In this document: piece by piece, positions 27,761 to 36,760 of the stretch
Position numbering within the stretch: the first letter of the stretch is position 1
Layout: every line of letters starts with the position of its first letter
NCBI GenBank assembly: GCA_964644695.1
Contig: CAZXWN010000001.1
Location: 620,001-684,000 of the forward strand
Source of the DNA: CAZXWN01 sp964644695 [NCBI: uncultured bacterium]
Lineage (GTDB): Bacteria > UBP4 > UBA4092
DNA: 64,000 bases
Direction of reading: 5' to 3'
Position numbers and translations under genes: made by a program
Notes under the pieces: model-generated
Told to the model about the DNA's origin: nothing
The model's database searches: none
Seen by the model: only the letters and a program-made list of their open reading frames with translations

Positions 27761-27799
27761 AAATATCCGATAAAACTATTCTTATTTTATCGGATATTT
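27761..27799. terminator. Bidirectional intrinsic terminator between accD and the corrinoid gene
   Basis: A perfect 15-bp stem: 27761-27775 pairs with 27785-27799, with a 9-base loop. The stem has A-runs on the left and T-runs on the right (core TATCCGATAAAA / TTTTATCGGATA), so it can end transcription from accD on the plus strand and from the corrinoid gene on the minus strand. Confidence 0.9.
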
Positions 27800-27832
27800 T
27801 GGGTTGTTCAAAATCAATTTTCAAAACATAAC

Positions 27833-28519
27833 TTATATTCCTTTCACCCAACCTCCAGAACTAATAAATTGATCAGGATTATTTTGTTGACCAAAAAGAT
27901 ACTTTATTACTTGTACAGCGGTTGCCGCATCAGGAGCATATGCATCACAACCAATCTCTTCCGCAAACTTGTAGCTAACTGGAGCCCCCCCACACACTAA
28001 TTTAACCTTATCGCGCAAACCTTCTTTCTCTAAGGCCTGAACTACCAACCGAAAATTTACCATAGTGGTAGTTAATAACGCAGACATTCCAACAACAGTT
28101 GCTCCATGTTCTTTCACTATATTTACATATTTTTCAGGAGCATTATTAATTCCTATATCAATAACGGTAACTCCCGCTCCTTCCCACATCATTCCAACAA
28201 GATTTTTCCCAATGTCATGTAAATCACCCTTAATTGTTCCAAGAACTGCAGTACCTATCGGTTTAGCTCCAGTTTTTGTTAGTAAAGGCCGAAGAATCTC
28301 CATAGCAGATTTCATTGCTCTTGCTGATATCAAAACTTCTGGAACATAGATTAAGTTTCTTCTAAATCTATCACCGACCACATCCATTCCCGGTATGAGT
28401 CCTTGATTTAAAATAATTTCAGGAGGAATTCCATCACTTATGGCCTGATTTGTTAAAGAAACACATAGTTCTTGTTGGCCCTTAATTACACTCTCAGATA
28501 TACCTTGATAATCTGCCAT
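27833..28519 (-). CDS. Corrinoid (B12-binding) protein of the methyltransferase type
   Basis: 228 residues from ATG 28519 (MADYQGIS), preceded by TTGGAGA; an upstream ATG at 28561 would add 14 residues without a ribosome site. N-terminal four-helix B12-binding-2 domain (~1-85, including YVPEVLISARAMKSAMEIL), then a Rossmann B12 domain with the cobalt-ligand motif TIKGDLHDIGKNLVGMM, VIDIGINNAPEKYV and KLVCGGAPVSYKFAEEIGCD. Such proteins carry methyl groups between a substrate methyltransferase and folate or CoM partners. No MtbA, trimethylamine or methanol methyltransferase or reactivase gene is adjacent, so the substrate is unknown. Confidence 0.92.
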   Translation of the reverse strand: MADYQGISESVIKGQQELCVSLTNQAISDGIPPEIILNQGLIPGMDVVGDRFRRNLIYVPEVLISARAMKSAMEILRPLLTKTGAKPIGTAVLGTIKGDLHDIGKNLVGMMWEGAGVTVIDIGINNAPEKYVNIVKEHGATVVGMSALLTTTMVNFRLVVQALEKEGLRDKVKLVCGGAPVSYKFAEEIGCDAYAPDAATAVQVIKYLFGQQNNPDQFISSGGWVKGI

Positions 28520-28600
28520 GTCAGAAATCTCCAAATAGGGTATTATAGGCAATATAAGCACCTAAGTTTTTATCATTTTATCAAACATTGAGGTAAAGAT

Positions 28601-29359
28601 ATGTTACTGAAAAATAAAGTTGCCATTATTACTGGTTCTAATCGAGGTGTAGGAAGACAAACAGCAGAATTACTATCTAAATATGGTGCTAAAGTAGTAA
28701 TCAATTGTCGACATCATGATTCTGAAGCCGAAGATGTTGTTTCTACCATTCAACAGCAAGGAGGAGAAGCAACATATATAAAAGCCGATACAAGACATCC
28801 AGAATCTGTTGATCTTTTAATTAGCCAAACTCTAATGTTGTGGAATCGTATAGATATCTTAATTAATAATGCATCAGAGTTTCTCCCCCCTACCACCGTA
28901 CAAAATGCACACTGGGAATATTATGAAAAAGAAATTAACGGTTGTTTAAAACCAGCTTTCTACTGCAGTAGAGCTGTACTGCCTACTATGAAGAAAAATA
29001 AGTATGGTCGTATTATCAATATCGGAGCGACTCTAATTAATAGACCAGCTAGTGGATATGGTGCTCATACCGCGGCAAAAGCAGCATTACTCGGTTTGAC
29101 AAAAACATTAGCTCGTGAATGTGCCCAAGACAATATCACTGTAAATATGATATCTCCTGGCATGCTTGAAAGTAATTATATAGAAGAACATAATAAAAAC
29201 TTAGCTGATTTAATTAGAACAAAAACTCCATTACAAAAACTAGCAACATTAAATGATGTTTCAAATGGAATATTATTTTTTGCATCAGATATGTCTGCGT
29301 CAGTAACTGGAAGTGAACTATCTATTGACGGAGGTTTAAGTTATTTGCATGGAGCATAG
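28601..29359 (+). CDS. Short-chain dehydrogenase/reductase family protein with altered catalytic residues
   Basis: 252 residues, FabG-like fold. The NAD(P)-binding TGSNRGVGRQTA and the structural NNAS motif (DILINNASEF) are intact, and the C terminus has the usual DVSNGILFFASDMSASVTGS and SIDGGLSY. The YxxxK motif reads HTAAK: Lys160 is present, but the catalytic Tyr position is His156. The catalytic Ser, 13 residues earlier, is Ala143 (in NIGATLINRP). It may be a divergent or non-reducing member. TTGAGGTAAAG precedes the ATG. Its last 19 bases overlap the convergent GATE-domain gene. Confidence 0.85.
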   Translation: MLLKNKVAIITGSNRGVGRQTAELLSKYGAKVVINCRHHDSEAEDVVSTIQQQGGEATYIKADTRHPESVDLLISQTLMLWNRIDILINNASEFLPPTTVQNAHWEYYEKEINGCLKPAFYCSRAVLPTMKKNKYGRIINIGATLINRPASGYGAHTAAKAALLGLTKTLARECAQDNITVNMISPGMLESNYIEEHNKNLADLIRTKTPLQKLATLNDVSNGILFFASDMSASVTGSELSIDGGLSYLHGA

Positions 29360-29811
29360 CTTTTGGGATTTACTTTATTACTATCTGGCAAGTATTTGTT
29401 GGCAATAAATGCCAATAAAAGTCTGGGGAGAGCTATACAAATAAAAAACAAGCTAACCACTATAAAATTGGGCGTATTTAGAGTAGCAAATAACAAAGTA
29501 TCTTCAGGAATAGCATGGCAAATATTTAAAAAGTCGGATAGAAGTCTTTTATCTTCACCCTCTAATCTACCCTCTTTATTTGATTGGACAATCACACCAC
29601 TTCCATAAGTAATTCCAAATAAAACCCCTATTAATAAAGGAAAAACGGCTGACTTAGAATAACCATATTTCTTCAATACTTTGTAAATACTACTCGAAAT
29701 ATTTTCTATATAATCATTTTCTTTCGAAAACTCTAATATAATCATTAAGGGTATTATGTAAGAAGCTAATTTTAAAACAAGCAAAAAAGAATCCACAAAT
29801 AAATTTCTCAT
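29341..29811 (-). CDS. Nucleoside-recognition (GATE) domain membrane protein, second of a pair
   Basis: 156 residues, about four helices. IPLMIILEFSKENDYIENIS, then PLLIGVLFGITYGSGVIVQS and FLNICHAIPEDTLLFATL match the SpmA/SpmB-like GATE or nucleoside-recognition domain (PF07670), found as pairs of half-size proteins in sporulation maturation and in transporters. Substrate unknown. Its start overlaps the partner gene by 4 bases, indicating coupled translation of a heterodimer. Its 3' end overlaps the convergent SDR gene by 19 bases. No sporulation gene is nearby. Confidence 0.75.
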   Translation of the reverse strand: MRNLFVDSFLLVLKLASYIIPLMIILEFSKENDYIENISSSIYKVLKKYGYSKSAVFPLLIGVLFGITYGSGVIVQSNKEGRLEGEDKRLLSDFLNICHAIPEDTLLFATLNTPNFIVVSLFFICIALPRLLLAFIANKYLPDSNKVNPKSYAPCK

Positions 29812-30242
29812 ATTTTACCAATCAGAGAATTCATCATATTTAAGATAAATCCTGCCAAGAGAGATAACACTAACCGAATCAGAAGTGATCTCCAAACAGA
29901 TATGCCTATTTGCTTTATAACCGCCACTTCCTGTGGCAAACTATGTGCTATCCCCAACATTATCCCCAAAATAACAATTTGTGTATTCGATAGCATCAAC
30001 GCGTGAGCAGCACCAATCGCCGCATATAAGTTAATAGTCCATCCTAATAGCATAACAATAGAGGATTCAGGAGGTAATCCAAAGAGCCCCATATACGGCT
30101 CTAAGAAACCAGTAAGGTTAGTAAGCCAACCAGATTTATGCAATAAAGAAACCAAAATATTAATAGGAACTAAAACAATCGAAAGTTTGAAAATAACAGA
30201 TATCCCATTTTTTAAACCTTTTTTAAAAACTATATAATGCAT
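29808..30242 (-). CDS. Nucleoside-recognition (GATE) domain membrane protein, first of a pair
   Basis: 144 residues, four predicted helices. LVPINILVSLLHKSGWLTNL, GLPPESSIVMLLGWTINLYA and ILGIMLGIAHSLPQEVAVIK show the GATE-domain pattern (small/polar residues between helices and a His-Ser-Leu segment). It begins 6 bases after the stop of the sensor kinase gene and overlaps the next GATE gene by 4 bases, so all three form one operon. The kinase may sense or control what this pair transports (inference). Confidence 0.75.
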   Translation of the reverse strand: MHYIVFKKGLKNGISVIFKLSIVLVPINILVSLLHKSGWLTNLTGFLEPYMGLFGLPPESSIVMLLGWTINLYAAIGAAHALMLSNTQIVILGIMLGIAHSLPQEVAVIKQIGISVWRSLLIRLVLSLLAGFILNMMNSLIGKI

Positions 30243-30248
30243 AATCTG

Positions 30249-32636
30249 TTAATCAGTGGCACCCGAAACCAGTATCTTGCGAAAATCAACTGGAAGATAA
30301 ATACTAAAACTACTCCCTTTATCAAGCTCAGACTCAACCATGATTTTGCCATGGTGACCATCCTCAATAATCATTTTACAAATTGGAAGCCCCAATCCTG
30401 TTCCCATCATCCTCAATTTATTAGAATGTGCCTGATGATACTTATCAAATATATGAACAATATCCTCTTTACCGATACCCGATCCTGTATCTATAACCTG
30501 TATTCTAACAGCAGGTTGGCCAATAGTTAATCCATCATCTATAAAATCATAGAATACGGAATCCATTACAACGGTAATAGAACCATACTCAGGAGTAAAC
30601 TTCACGGCATTATTCAACAAATTTCCAAACACCTGATACAACCATTCATTGTCACCATATAACTCAATTGGTTGATCTGATATATTTATTTTTAAAACTA
30701 TTGATTTTCTACTAATAATCGGCCTATAGGAATCTATGCAACGAATTAGTATATCTTTCAAATTTACAACTCTCATTTGAAAGCTAATTTTCCCAGATTC
30801 CAATTTTGCCATTTGTAGAAAATCATCGACCAACCGATTTAATCGAATAGCATTCTGGGAAATAATCTCCAACAACTTCTGTTGTTCAGTAGATAAAGAC
30901 ACATTGGAATCCTGCGTTAATGCCTCAGCAGCACCTCTTAGGGCGGTTAATGGAGTACGAATCTCATGTGACATAAATGAATAATATTCTGATTTCAGGC
31001 CATCAATTTCTTTTAGTTTTTCAGTCATATTATTAAAGATTTGTGAAAGCTCTGACAATTCATCTCCAGATTCTGAAGGAACTTTAACATCCAAATTACC
31101 ATGAGCCACTTCTTTAGCAGCATATCCAAGTGACACAATAGATCGGGTTAATGTTGCAGATAATCTTGAACCCAACCACCATGCCAAGAGCGTAACAGGA
31201 ACAATTATTATTATCAGGAGTATCAGAATTTCTGTTTTACGGAATTCATAATCATCCGCTGATATACCAGTCATAATTGCACCTTGAATATTCCTTTGTG
31301 GACCAAAAACGGGTACCAGACTAATATAAAAAGGTTGCTTTAAAAAGGTTATTTCATCAGTTAATGGCTCTTTTGAAAGGTATAGTTTGTCTAAGATTTT
31401 GCTCATCAAATAATCTTGAGCAATATCAAGACGTTGCTTTTTAGTTAGTGGTTGGCTTGAAGCAATTATACTGTTATTACTGAACAAGTATGCATCAAGC
31501 TGTAGGTTTTTCTTAAGTTTAATAAAATAGCTATCATCCACAGTTAATCCGGTGAGTACTATACCAACTAATTTATCATTTTGATAAACAGGTGCAGCTC
31601 CAACAATATCAATATTAGTTATAAAACGCTCAACTAATGCAACAACATTTTGACCACTGAAAGCACGTTCATATAACCAAGGTTCTATTGAAACAGTATC
31701 CAATTCTCTTCCATCCGACGATAGACCGTTAACCACAACACCATATTGATCAACGAATATCGCAAAACTCATTCCCGTTTCTATTAGTATTTGGTGAATT
31801 TCATCAACAGAAACAGTTTTTTTCTTATTTGTTTTCGAAAAGACATTGATAACATATTGATTACCACTAATAATCTGTGATGCACTTAAAACTTGTTGTT
31901 TATCTTTTTCCAAATAATCTTGAATACTCTTTGAATCCCTGGCTACAGTTTGTATTGATATTTGTTGGACATTGTACAAAATCAAAACAGCCATAGGCAT
32001 GATTACCATCATAACTGTCAACAGAACTAAACCCCTTAAAACAACTTGCATTTTATCGACAAATCGTAACCTGGGATATTTTAGAAATACCCAAGAAAGC
32101 ATACCAATGCCAATTACTCTGCTTAAATGACCCAAATACCAAAACAAATGTCCCTGCGGAAATATTGAAAAAATAAACTCACTAACAGTTATTAAACCAA
32201 AAGCCCAAGGCATAATATGAGACACATAATTACGAACGATTCGCCCTCTACTCCATGCATAGACAGTAATAACAAGACATAATAATCCACTCATCAAATT
32301 GGAAAATAATGATATTCCACTTACGGGATATAACACATGATTAGTTCGCGAATTACGTAATTGATTTAAATCATACCGTTGAAAAGCCAGAAGGATTAAT
32401 AAATAACCCGTTAATTTACACCAAATCATTGATACTTGAGACCAAGACATATCATTTAAATTAAAGGCATGTATTACTCCACTTATCCCCAATAGAAGAA
32501 ATCCAAAAGAATAGAAGACCATAGCCAAACGGCGATTACGTAAATAGAGCTGCCAAGAGACATGTGATATTGCAAAACACATCAGAAAGCATAGGAACTC
32601 AAGACCAAAGTGTAGTAAAGAAAGATATCCACTCAT
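30249..32636 (-). CDS. Membrane sensor histidine kinase with 7-TM-like N terminus and extracytoplasmic Cache-like domain
   Basis: 795 residues. Residues ~1-225 contain about seven hydrophobic helices; ~226-465 form an external sensor region resembling a Cache domain (DQYGVVVNGLSSDGREL; YQNDKLVGIVLTGLTVDD). A further helix at ~470-490 leads into HAMP (~490-545; AKEVAHGNLDVKVPSESGDE), HisKA with phospho-acceptor His557 (FMSHEIRTPLTALRGAAEA) and HATPase with DTGSGIGKEDI and MGTGLGLPICKMIIEDG. No response regulator is adjacent, so the partner is elsewhere. Two GATE-domain membrane genes follow in the same operon. Confidence 0.92.
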   Translation of the reverse strand: MSGYLSLLHFGLEFLCFLMCFAISHVSWQLYLRNRRLAMVFYSFGFLLLGISGVIHAFNLNDMSWSQVSMIWCKLTGYLLILLAFQRYDLNQLRNSRTNHVLYPVSGISLFSNLMSGLLCLVITVYAWSRGRIVRNYVSHIMPWAFGLITVSEFIFSIFPQGHLFWYLGHLSRVIGIGMLSWVFLKYPRLRFVDKMQVVLRGLVLLTVMMVIMPMAVLILYNVQQISIQTVARDSKSIQDYLEKDKQQVLSASQIISGNQYVINVFSKTNKKKTVSVDEIHQILIETGMSFAIFVDQYGVVVNGLSSDGRELDTVSIEPWLYERAFSGQNVVALVERFITNIDIVGAAPVYQNDKLVGIVLTGLTVDDSYFIKLKKNLQLDAYLFSNNSIIASSQPLTKKQRLDIAQDYLMSKILDKLYLSKEPLTDEITFLKQPFYISLVPVFGPQRNIQGAIMTGISADDYEFRKTEILILLIIIIVPVTLLAWWLGSRLSATLTRSIVSLGYAAKEVAHGNLDVKVPSESGDELSELSQIFNNMTEKLKEIDGLKSEYYSFMSHEIRTPLTALRGAAEALTQDSNVSLSTEQQKLLEIISQNAIRLNRLVDDFLQMAKLESGKISFQMRVVNLKDILIRCIDSYRPIISRKSIVLKINISDQPIELYGDNEWLYQVFGNLLNNAVKFTPEYGSITVVMDSVFYDFIDDGLTIGQPAVRIQVIDTGSGIGKEDIVHIFDKYHQAHSNKLRMMGTGLGLPICKMIIEDGHHGKIMVESELDKGSSFSIYLPVDFRKILVSGATD

Positions 32637-32671
32637 TTAAATAATATATCCAGTGAAAATAAAAACGAACA

Positions 32672-32707
32672 AGGATGACCCTTACTTACATAAATAAAGG
32701 TCATCCT
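32672..32707 (-). terminator. Intrinsic terminator of the redox (aldo/keto reductase) operon
   Basis: AGGATGACC (32672-32680) pairs with GGTCATCCT (32699-32707). Further pairs inside the loop follow after one mismatch, and the minus-strand tail is T-rich (TGTTCGTTTTTATTTT). It lies between the end of the aldo/keto reductase gene and the kinase gene. Confidence 0.75.
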
Positions 32708-32790
32708 CATAATATTTACCTTACTAAGGCATATATAATCCACTCTAATATTATATGCATTTCCAGTTAATAAGACATAAAAAAGAAATT

Positions 32791-34011
32791 TTAACCAAAC
32801 AATACCTTCGCTTCTTGAATTCTTTCACCTATCTTAATTTGGTGGGGACAACACATTTCGGCAACAGACACGTCAGCTTCATTTAAAACGTCCCTGGTTG
32901 ATTCAGGAATAGACTTATATGTGCTTTGGGCTAACTCAAGATTTCCATATCCTTTGTAATACATTAAACACCGCATAATATCTGCTATTGGCTCCAAAGA
33001 GTCTCGCCCAAATGAACACAGATGGTTACAACCTGCACAGTAAGAATCACAGGTTGTCTTTGCATATTCTCTAAGCACTTGATAATCAATAAGAGATAAA
33101 GCTTTTTTATCAACAGCGGCTGCCACATTAGCTGATAATACTGTTAAATTCGGCATTTGGGAACAAATAGATGATATCCTTTTATCTCCCCAAACTGCTT
33201 TTAATTTTGCTTGAAAAGGAGTATATCCCTTTGTTATAAAATGTCCCGCAAGTTTCATATCGGCTTCAGAGTCAGAATTAATAGTCACCCCCTGGGTTTT
33301 CATGGCAGTCAATCCAATACCAGCCTTTACGCACTTATCAATAGCCTTATTCATCTTATCATCAGTCATAAACCTGAAATTGTAGGTCAACATAATACCA
33401 TCAATCCAACCCAAATCTGCTGCTTTATCTAGCAAGTCTGCCATATTAGAATGCGTACTAAATCCAAAATAACGAATTTTACCTGCATTCTTCATTTTTT
33501 CTGCCCAGATTTTAACTGCAGGGGTAAGAGGATCGATACTTCTAATTCCATGTAAAAAATAAAGATCAATATAACTGGTTTTCATTCTGTCTAATGATCT
33601 CTGAAGTAATTTGGTCATGCCTTCTGGATTCATATCACCAGACTTAGTAACCAAAAAGATGTCTTTTCGTGTCTCGGGAAATTTTTCAAAGAACATTCCT
33701 ATGCCAGTTTCACTGTTTCCACCATTATACCCAGCGGCTGTATCCCAGTAATTTATACCCCAGTCATAGGCCTTTTTGGCAACAATAAGGTTAGTAGTAA
33801 TATCATACATCCCCCCCATACCTAAAACTGAGACCTGCACTTTTGTTTTTCCAAAAGCTCTTCGAGGAACTTTGATGGCTGCCTTTGCCGTTGGATTTGT
33901 TGCTAATAGACTTAAATCAACAGGAATTCCACTGATTCCCGCAATTCCCAGCAACCCTGCAACACTCCCCGTTTTAATAAAATCTCGTCTTGAATAATTA
34001 TCTTTAGCCAT
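32791..34011 (-). CDS. Tat-exported aldo/keto reductase with C-terminal Fe-S cysteine cluster
   Basis: 406 residues from ATG 34011, preceded by CAGGAGAA; an ATG at 34059 is upstream inside the polyferredoxin gene. A twin-arginine signal, SRRDFIKTGSVAGLLGIAGI, sits at residues ~6-25. The AKR barrel has the tetrad-bearing segments YWDTAAGYNGGNSETGIG (Asp, Tyr), FLVTKSGD (Lys) and IDLYFLHGIR (His). The C-terminal ~70 residues carry CDSYCAGCNHLCSFG, a likely 4Fe-4S site, and a later CC pair. This suggests a periplasmic oxidoreductase wired to ferredoxin-type electron transfer. Its start overlaps the upstream gene by 8 bases. Confidence 0.9.
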   Translation of the reverse strand: MAKDNYSRRDFIKTGSVAGLLGIAGISGIPVDLSLLATNPTAKAAIKVPRRAFGKTKVQVSVLGMGGMYDITTNLIVAKKAYDWGINYWDTAAGYNGGNSETGIGMFFEKFPETRKDIFLVTKSGDMNPEGMTKLLQRSLDRMKTSYIDLYFLHGIRSIDPLTPAVKIWAEKMKNAGKIRYFGFSTHSNMADLLDKAADLGWIDGIMLTYNFRFMTDDKMNKAIDKCVKAGIGLTAMKTQGVTINSDSEADMKLAGHFITKGYTPFQAKLKAVWGDKRISSICSQMPNLTVLSANVAAAVDKKALSLIDYQVLREYAKTTCDSYCAGCNHLCSFGRDSLEPIADIMRCLMYYKGYGNLELAQSTYKSIPESTRDVLNEADVSVAEMCCPHQIKIGERIQEAKVLFG

Positions 34012-35770
34012 TTGTTTTTCTCCTGACTGAAAATGAATGTTTATCATTTCTTGTTTCATTATCCGCTGTAACCCGAATAGCCCTTAACCCACTAACCGGA
34101 CATTCATGTTCACAAGTTCCACATCCCACACAAAGATTAACATCAACCATCGGAGCATGCAGTAATATCTCAATATCAAACGCATCTCCATTCTGTATCG
34201 CAATGCCCCTTTCTTTCCCACCTGCACTTTCTAGAGTTATTGTAAAATCTGTATTATCAGAAAGCCTATATCGAGTTCCATTTCTGGTTTTCAAATAATA
34301 ATCGCCTGTATTTAAGGATGCAGGTTGAATAATTGATCCTTTAAACTTAATCTCATTTCCATTTATTTGAAAAACTTGTCCACTCTGGTCAGGCAACATC
34401 TGGTAATAATCCACCGTTTTTATAGCCTTAGGGCTTACAGGACAATTTTCCTGACACACCAAACAAGGACGATTCATTGACCAGGGCAGACAACGGCCTT
34501 TATCCACAAATGCTGTACCAATTCTAATCGGCCCTTTATCTTGATATCTTCCTGAACCGTTTTTTTCATCCAGGGTTAAGGGGCGGATAGCACCCGTTGG
34601 ACAAATATGGCTGCAGGCAACACAATTGATTTGACATCCACTTGTTCCAATACGGAAATTTAAAATTGGTGTCCAGAGGGATTCAGGACCATTGATAAAG
34701 CCATCTGGCATAATTATATTGGGAGGACAAATTTTCATGCATTGCCCGCAACGTATACATCTTTTCAAAAACTCATTTTCGGGTAATGTTCCTGGAGGAC
34801 GAATCAAATTGGCATTCCAATTCTGCTTGAAAGCACCATCAATATGAATGGCTGGGATAAGTAATGCACCACTGGCCATGGAAATTAGTAATCCTCGACG
34901 GGTTAAATCAGGATTAGTTATTTCACCAGAAGCCGACAATTTAGTTTGGTATCCCATACTTTTCTGATTACATGCATCTAAACAATTCATGCACAACAGG
35001 CAATCATGAATATGTATTTTGCCAAAAGGATCACACGCTCCCTCACAATAATTATTACAAAGCTGGCAGGATGAACATTTAGGCTCTTTCTTCCCTATCC
35101 GCCAAATTGCATATCTGCTAAATAAACCCATAAGCGCCCCAGCCGGGCAAATAAAACGGCAATAGAACCTGGGAAGCCACCAACATGTAATTAAAATACC
35201 AAAAAATAAAAGAGCGATAACTCCAGCTTGCGAATAAAGACGAGGTGTAACGGAGTTAGATATCTGGGTAACATCAGCCCAATATCCAAATGAAAAATAA
35301 ATTGACCGATGAGCTAACGAAATAGGATCAAATATTCCAGATAGTAACAAACGAAATCCTTCAAAGGGCAGAAGCGCTACTACAATTAAGACAACTAAAA
35401 TGTAATATTTGATTATTTGAAAACCACGGTACTTATTGGATTCAATCTTCTCCCTTCTGCTTTTCAGACAACTCCCCAGCCATCCAAACACCTGCTGCAA
35501 AGTTCCCAGAGGACATATCCATCCACAAAAAAATCTCCCCAGTAATACGGTTAAACCTAAAACCACCCAACCCAATAAAAGCCCCTTATACAATATCCCA
35601 GTGGTGAGCAGAGTCATCAGTGACGCTAATGGATCCATCTCCAAGAAAAGATTCACAGACCATCCACGGAGCTGCCAATACTTATCACCCCACACTGCAA
35701 CCCAGCAGAACCAGAAAAAGAGTACCAGTAGGATTCCTTGGCATAATCTCCGTGTCCAAATAATCTTCAC
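34004..35770 (-). CDS. Membrane polyferredoxin, NapH-like part fused to NapG-like part
   Basis: 588 residues, GTG start with AGAGGTAG upstream. Residues 1-200 have about five helices with the NapH/NosR-type cytoplasmic motifs CGWICPLGTLQQVFGW and CRFICPAGALMGLFSR. Ferredoxin clusters follow at ~231-267 (CSSCQLCNNYCEGAC; CLLCMNCLDACNQ). A twin-arginine hydrophobic stretch lies inside the protein at ~290-310 (LTRRGLLISMASGALLIP). Then come RCIRCGQCMKICPP, CQINCVACSHICPTGAI, CLVCQENCPVSPKAI and, at the end, LCVGCGTCEHECPVSGLRAI. It looks like an electron conduit across the membrane. It follows the DUF362 gene by 9 bases. Confidence 0.85.
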   Translation of the reverse strand: MKIIWTRRLCQGILLVLFFWFCWVAVWGDKYWQLRGWSVNLFLEMDPLASLMTLLTTGILYKGLLLGWVVLGLTVLLGRFFCGWICPLGTLQQVFGWLGSCLKSRREKIESNKYRGFQIIKYYILVVLIVVALLPFEGFRLLLSGIFDPISLAHRSIYFSFGYWADVTQISNSVTPRLYSQAGVIALLFFGILITCWWLPRFYCRFICPAGALMGLFSRYAIWRIGKKEPKCSSCQLCNNYCEGACDPFGKIHIHDCLLCMNCLDACNQKSMGYQTKLSASGEITNPDLTRRGLLISMASGALLIPAIHIDGAFKQNWNANLIRPPGTLPENEFLKRCIRCGQCMKICPPNIIMPDGFINGPESLWTPILNFRIGTSGCQINCVACSHICPTGAIRPLTLDEKNGSGRYQDKGPIRIGTAFVDKGRCLPWSMNRPCLVCQENCPVSPKAIKTVDYYQMLPDQSGQVFQINGNEIKFKGSIIQPASLNTGDYYLKTRNGTRYRLSDNTDFTITLESAGGKERGIAIQNGDAFDIEILLHAPMVDVNLCVGCGTCEHECPVSGLRAIRVTADNETRNDKHSFSVRRKTNG

Positions 35771-35779
35771 ATTCTACCT

Positions 35780-36760
35780 CTAAATTAAAATAGGTTTTAC
35801 ATCAGCCAGCGGTGTCAATCCAGCTCCCGCTCGGAAAGCTCTTTCAATATGTGGCAAGTCTGACAATCGTTTTTCCAAAAGAGTCGCTCCAAAAGCATCC
35901 GCCGAGACAGGATCATTACTGATAATTATCTGGTTTGTGGGTTTCAAATCAGATAACGAACCACCCGTCGGACCATTGGATATCATAGTGAATGTCGCAT
36001 CAAGTACCACAAGAGTAGGTCTCATTAATAAAGATAATTCTTCAATAATGCCATGGATATCTTGGTGAAATATATTTCGTTGTCCACCTAAAAGACCATA
36101 CCAGTTTTTCATAGTCATCGAAGCACCACTTCGAAAATGACTCTTCAATGGTGCCATTCCAATAACCTTATTTATGTCATGAAAGGGCTCCCACAATACG
36201 GGCCAATTTTTTATTAACTTGCCCTTATCAAGCGAAATTTCTCTAAACTTAGATTGAGAGGGAAGAATTAATGAAGCTCCGGATTTCCGTGTAGCTTGTT
36301 CAAGACCCGTTAATTGGAATGCTGTCGAAGGGTCGTTTATTGGATTATCTGTAACCACCACCTTCTTGGCACCACATTGATAACACTGCAAAATCATTTT
36401 AGATAGTAAATCAGGATGAGTCGTTGCACACAAGTCTGGAGGAGTAGCAAAAGCCGCATTAACTTTTATCAAAACCCGATCTCCTGGTTTTATAAACGTC
36501 GACAGACTCCCAATGGCTGTCAAACCCTTTTCCAGCATCTCACCGCGATTTTTACCTCGGACCACAACCAACTGACTTTTGTCGGTTTTCACACGGTAAT
36601 CAGGAAACACAAGGTTTTCTTTCTCTCCAGAATATACCTTCTCAGATAAAAAACCTCTGTAAGTTAGCATCCCCAAAGCCGCCATTCCACCTATTAAGGA
36701 TCCAGCCTTCAGCATCCTCTCTAAAAATTCCCGACGGTTCTGTTTTAAATCATTTCCCAT
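35780..36760 (-). CDS. Tat-exported DUF362 protein
   Basis: 326 residues with an N-terminal twin-arginine signal (QNRREFLERMLKAGSLIGGM; residues ~8-30). The DUF362 core includes FIKPGDRVLIKVNAAFATPP, CGAKKVVVTDNPINDPSTAF, IGMAPLKSHFRSGASMTMKN and LVVLDATFTMISNGPTGGS. DUF362 proteins often accompany ferredoxin domains, and their reaction is unknown. It lies between the DUF6599 gene, with 11 bases of overlap, and the polyferredoxin, so it is tightly coupled. Confidence 0.88.
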   Translation of the reverse strand: MGNDLKQNRREFLERMLKAGSLIGGMAALGMLTYRGFLSEKVYSGEKENLVFPDYRVKTDKSQLVVVRGKNRGEMLEKGLTAIGSLSTFIKPGDRVLIKVNAAFATPPDLCATTHPDLLSKMILQCYQCGAKKVVVTDNPINDPSTAFQLTGLEQATRKSGASLILPSQSKFREISLDKGKLIKNWPVLWEPFHDINKVIGMAPLKSHFRSGASMTMKNWYGLLGGQRNIFHQDIHGIIEELSLLMRPTLVVLDATFTMISNGPTGGSLSDLKPTNQIIISNDPVSADAFGATLLEKRLSDLPHIERAFRAGAGLTPLADVKPILI

